The position numbers and the translations under genes were made by a program. This document shows, piece by piece, positions 61,794-64,000 of a DNA stretch of 64,000 bases. How positions within the stretch are numbered: the first letter of the stretch is position 1; each line of letters opens with the position of its first letter. The DNA comes from Candidatus Binatia bacterium (GTDB lineage: Bacteria; Desulfobacterota; Binatia; UBA12015): the NCBI GenBank assembly GCA_036563615.1, contig DATCMB010000013.1, positions 62,001 to 126,000 of the forward strand, in the 5' to 3' direction. The notes beneath the pieces are model-generated. The model was given only the letters and a program-made list of their open reading frames with translations. It was not told where the DNA came from and did not search any database.

Positions 61794-62765
61794 TCAGCTG
61801 CCGGCCTGCAGCTCCGGATCGATGAGCGCCTTGAACGCGTCGAGCGACTGCGCGCCCGACAGACGGCGGCCGTTGATGAAGAAGGTCGGCGTCGAGTTCA
61901 CGCCGATCGCCTCCGCCTCGGCGAGCGTCGCCTCGACGATCGGCTTGGTCTCGCCGGCGTCGTAGCACGCCTTCACCTTGGCCTCGTCGGCGCCCGCCTC
62001 CTTGGCGAGCTCGAGCAGCTTCGCGTCCGGATCCTCGTTCGGGATCTCCTTCTGCGCCTTGAACACCGCCGCGTGGTACTTCCAGTACGCGTCGTTGCCG
62101 GCGAGCTTGTAGACGCACAGCCCCATCACCGACGCGGGCTCCGCCCACGGATGGATCGAGGTCAGCGGGAACTGCTTGTAGATGAACGTGACCTTGTCGC
62201 CGTACTCCTTGAGCACCTCGCCCTGCACGATCTCCTCGGCGCGCGCGCAGAACGGGCACTGGAAGTCCGAGTACTCGACGATCGTCACCTTCGCGTCCGC
62301 CGGGCCGAGGCGCGGGTTGTCCGGGCCCGTGTCGATCTTGCTGATCACGTCCTGCACGGGATCGACCGTCAGATCGACGGGATCGGTGCGCAGGAACCAG
62401 CGGCCGTCGGAGGTGATCAGGAACGGCACGTCCTGCGACTGAGCGCCGCGCGAGAGGTGCAGCGTGCCGTCGGTCAAGCCGGTCACCTGGGACGGCTTGA
62501 GCTCGGTGACCTCCATGTTGACGTCGGGCGGGATCTGTCCGCTGTTGATGTAGTACCGCTTGATCAGCTCGGTGATCTTGCTCTTGTCGAGCGCCGCCGT
62601 GCCGCCCGCGGGCGCCGCGGCGGGCGCGTTGGCGGCCGGCGCGGGAGCCGCCGCCGTCGCCGCCGCCGGCTGGCTCGTCGGCGACTGCTTGGCCTCGTCC
62701 GAGCTCGGCTGCTGCGAGCACGCAACGATCGCGGCTGCCGCGATCGCGATCCAACGCTTGTCCAT
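61794..62765 (-). CDS. DsbA-family thiol oxidoreductase lipoprotein
   Basis: 323-residue lipoprotein (lipobox AAAIVAC) with an Ala/Pro-rich linker (about 25-55), a helical/beta domain (60-150) like the N-terminus of DsbC/DsbG or of the DsbA-like DUF family, and a thioredoxin domain with active site SDFQCPFCARAE (Cys about 169 and 172) and cis-Pro in NSTPTFFINGRR. It would make or isomerise disulfides outside the cytoplasm. The Cys-rich exported proteins in this window are possible clients. The ATG at 62765 is preferred because AAGGAG lies six bases upstream; the ATG at 62780 would contain that site within its codons. Confidence 0.9.
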   Translation of the reverse strand: MDKRWIAIAAAAIVACSQQPSSDEAKQSPTSQPAAATAAAPAPAANAPAAAPAGGTAALDKSKITELIKRYYINSGQIPPDVNMEVTELKPSQVTGLTDGTLHLSRGAQSQDVPFLITSDGRWFLRTDPVDLTVDPVQDVISKIDTGPDNPRLGPADAKVTIVEYSDFQCPFCARAEEIVQGEVLKEYGDKVTFIYKQFPLTSIHPWAEPASVMGLCVYKLAGNDAYWKYHAAVFKAQKEIPNEDPDAKLLELAKEAGADEAKVKACYDAGETKPIVEATLAEAEAIGVNSTPTFFINGRRLSGAQSLDAFKALIDPELQAGS

Positions 62766-62819
62766 TCTCGACTCCTTCATCCGAAAGGGTTTCGTTCTAT
62801 GAGCCCCGCTGATGGCGTG

Positions 62820-63683
62820 TCAAACGAGGACGAACGCCAGATCCTCGCTGCGCCCGACCGGCGGCGGCACGAGTCGTGCGCGCACACCGGTCGCATGACG
62901 GACCAGCGCGGCGGAATGCCGGAGCGTGGTCACGACCAGCTCGCCGTCGAGCACCTCGACGATCACCTCGCCGCGCGGCACGACGAAAACGCCGTCCGCG
63001 TCGCACGGCGCGAGCAGCGAGAACGCCTCCGCGAGGCCGACGATCCGCGCCACCGGAACGCCGAGCTCGGGCACCTCGGGTAGCGGATCCCGGAGGTCGC
63101 TCACCACCACCGCACCACGAAGACCGATCCCCGACGCCGTCGTGCCCCGCTCGTCGAGCAGACGCGCGAGGTCGGCTGCGCCGGCGGCATCGAGCACCAC
63201 GAAATCTGGCTTGACACGCTGCCAGAAGTCGAACGCGGCGTCGCGCGGCGGCCCGCCGCCGATCGGCCCGACCGGCATGTCGAGCGCGCCGAGCGCCTGC
63301 GCCGCGTCCCCGACCACGAGCGCGCCCGGCGTCGCGAGCCCGCCGGGCAGGGTGTTGGTCTCGCGCCCGCCCGGCGCGAGACCGACGCTCGAAAGCGCGA
63401 GCGCGCCGACGCGCGACTCGAGCTCGAGATCGGCGGCGGTGAAGACGACCATCTCGAGCGGGCTCGTGCGCACCGGCACGCCGACGCGCACGAACTCCGA
63501 CGCCGCGCGCCAGGTGCCGTACGGCGGGTGCGCCTGCTCGTCGGCCGCGAGCTCCTCGATGCGAAGCGGGGCGAGGCCGTCGAGCGTCTCGGGCGCGCGC
63601 ACGTAGCCCGCCGCGCGCCAGCGCTCGCGCCAGAACGGCGAGCGCTCGAAGAGCTCGGCGAGGCGACGAGCGACGGCGCTCAC
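62820..63683 (-). CDS. Short PaaK-like ANL-fold protein with degenerate active site
   Basis: 287-residue protein resembling phenylacetate-CoA ligase (PaaK) and coenzyme F390 synthetase, but about 150 residues shorter. The start LFERSPFWRERWRAAGY, PLRIEELAADEQAHPPYGT, VVFTAADLELESRVGALAL and GDAAQALGALD match PaaK. The nucleotide loop SSGTTG is replaced by ASEFVRVGVPVRT, and the C-terminal catalytic Lys domain is absent. It is probably not a normal ligase; it may be a binding or scaffold protein, or a decayed copy. The GTG at 63683 has GGAGG seven bases upstream and overlaps the stop of a 24-codon reading frame (63680-63754). Confidence 0.7.
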   Translation of the reverse strand: MSAVARRLAELFERSPFWRERWRAAGYVRAPETLDGLAPLRIEELAADEQAHPPYGTWRAASEFVRVGVPVRTSPLEMVVFTAADLELESRVGALALSSVGLAPGGRETNTLPGGLATPGALVVGDAAQALGALDMPVGPIGGGPPRDAAFDFWQRVKPDFVVLDAAGAADLARLLDERGTTASGIGLRGAVVVSDLRDPLPEVPELGVPVARIVGLAEAFSLLAPCDADGVFVVPRGEVIVEVLDGELVVTTLRHSAALVRHATGVRARLVPPPVGRSEDLAFVLV

Positions 63684-63754
63684 GACAGCGCCTCCGCGCC
63701 GTCGGCACGGCGCTGCAGCGTACGGGTGGTCGATCCGGAGCAAGTGCTGAGCAT
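63680..63754 (-). CDS. Possible 24-residue upstream peptide coupled to the PaaK-like gene
   Basis: ATG at 63754, preceded by AGAGAAGAG, encodes MLSTCSGSTTRTLQRRADGA and four more residues, then stops (TGA) inside the GTG start of the PaaK-like gene (GTGA overlap). It could be a regulatory leader, a peptide precursor or chance. The GGAGGCG inside it serves as the next gene's ribosome-binding site. Confidence 0.3.
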   Translation of the reverse strand: MLSTCSGSTTRTLQRRADGAEALS

Positions 63755-63822
63755 GGTCTGGTCTCTTCTCTGCCTGATCCTGATGCGCGTGCCGATGCGC
63801 GCTGCGGCTTCGTCGCGCGGGC

Positions 63823-64000
63823 TCACCTCGGCTCGATGCGGAAGATCGTCCCGTCCTGGCTCACGACGTAGAGCTCGCCCGCCTCGTCCTCGCCGAACGA
63901 GGTCAGACCACGGATGCGTCGCTCGGGGTCGAGGAAATCGGTCAGCTCCAGGAGCTCGTCGGCGACGCCGTCGCGCCAGCGGAACGAGAACACGCGGTTC
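63823..64000 (-). CDS. C-terminus of a probable PQQ-dependent sugar-dehydrogenase-like protein
   Basis: Last 59 codons of a gene entering from the right edge. The end LTSFGEDEAGELYVVSQDGTIFRIEPR is the closing blade of the glucose/sorbosone-dehydrogenase (GSDH/YliI) beta-propeller family, soluble quinoprotein oxidoreductases usually exported. The rest, including the catalytic His and PQQ-binding residues, is outside the window. It lies upstream of the PaaK-like gene, 68 bases from the possible 24-codon peptide. Confidence 0.7.
   Translation of the reverse strand, partial: NRVFSFRWRDGVADELLELTDFLDPERRIRGLTSFGEDEAGELYVVSQDGTIFRIEPR

Overview
The window is a GC-rich (roughly 70% by eye), densely coded bacterial chromosome segment with no rRNA, tRNA, CRISPR array, insertion sequence or phage gene that I can recognise. 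It encodes diderm functions: apolipoprotein N-acyltransferase, a complete set of Mla phospholipid-transport proteins (MlaE, MlaF, MlaD, a PqiC-type lipoprotein, MlaC, MlaA), an AsmA-family protein and many lipobox or signal-peptide proteins. GTP-dependent PEP carboxykinase, a plant/trypanosome-type phosphofructokinase, FGE-type enzymes and large secreted proteins with duplicated Cys-rich domains would suit a Binatota, Myxococcota or 'deltaproteobacterial' lineage. That placement is inference only.

Layout. 1-5226: gap (cut by the window edge), a UbiB-family kinase gene with a small upstream partner, then two exported proteins of unknown function, the second with a frameshift at a hairpin. 5482-14725: five genes that overlap head to tail (sigma-54 activator, small membrane protein, a 1537-residue double cyclase/STAND ATPase, Lnt, a CFA-synthase-like methyltransferase), meeting a fatty-acid desaturase from the other strand. 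15719-23821: a giant secreted beta-propeller protein, an Asp-box lipoprotein and a GT39-type transferase. 23908-33280: pfk and pckG converge on a 17-bp tandem repeat and hairpin; then a VOC protein, a type-B carboxylesterase lipoprotein, a small exported protein and an AsmA-like protein.

33382-49473: a formylglycine-generating-enzyme homologue, mlaE-mlaF-mlaD-pqiC plus a Cys-rich exported protein, an alpha/beta hydrolase, a MaoC/HadAB-like dehydratase pair, an SGNH hydrolase, an SDR-peroxiredoxin-O-methyltransferase string with 4-nt overlaps, two exported proteins, the convergent mlaC/mlaA pair and a large PAS-GAF histidine kinase. 49719-64000: a FadR-type regulator coupled to a diiron ferritin-like protein, with a clear operator inside its promoter; a second SGNH protein; an exported protein; a thioester-reductase-like SDR; a GDPD; a tightly overlapped ACP / FAD-oxidoreductase / acyl-AMP-ligase cassette; two glycosyltransferases; a DsbA-like lipoprotein; a short PaaK-like protein; and the C-terminus of a probable PQQ-type sugar dehydrogenase.

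Much of the gene content concerns envelope and lipids: fatty-acid desaturation and cyclopropanation-type methylation, lipoprotein acylation, phospholipid trafficking and acyl activation/reduction. The most unusual features are the double cyclase operon, the carrier-protein cassette at 56275-59392, the self-regulated FadR/diiron pair, a dispersed intergenic repeat (22052 and 44502), and an over-represented word CTTGACG, including three exact copies of CGTCAAGCATGGA.
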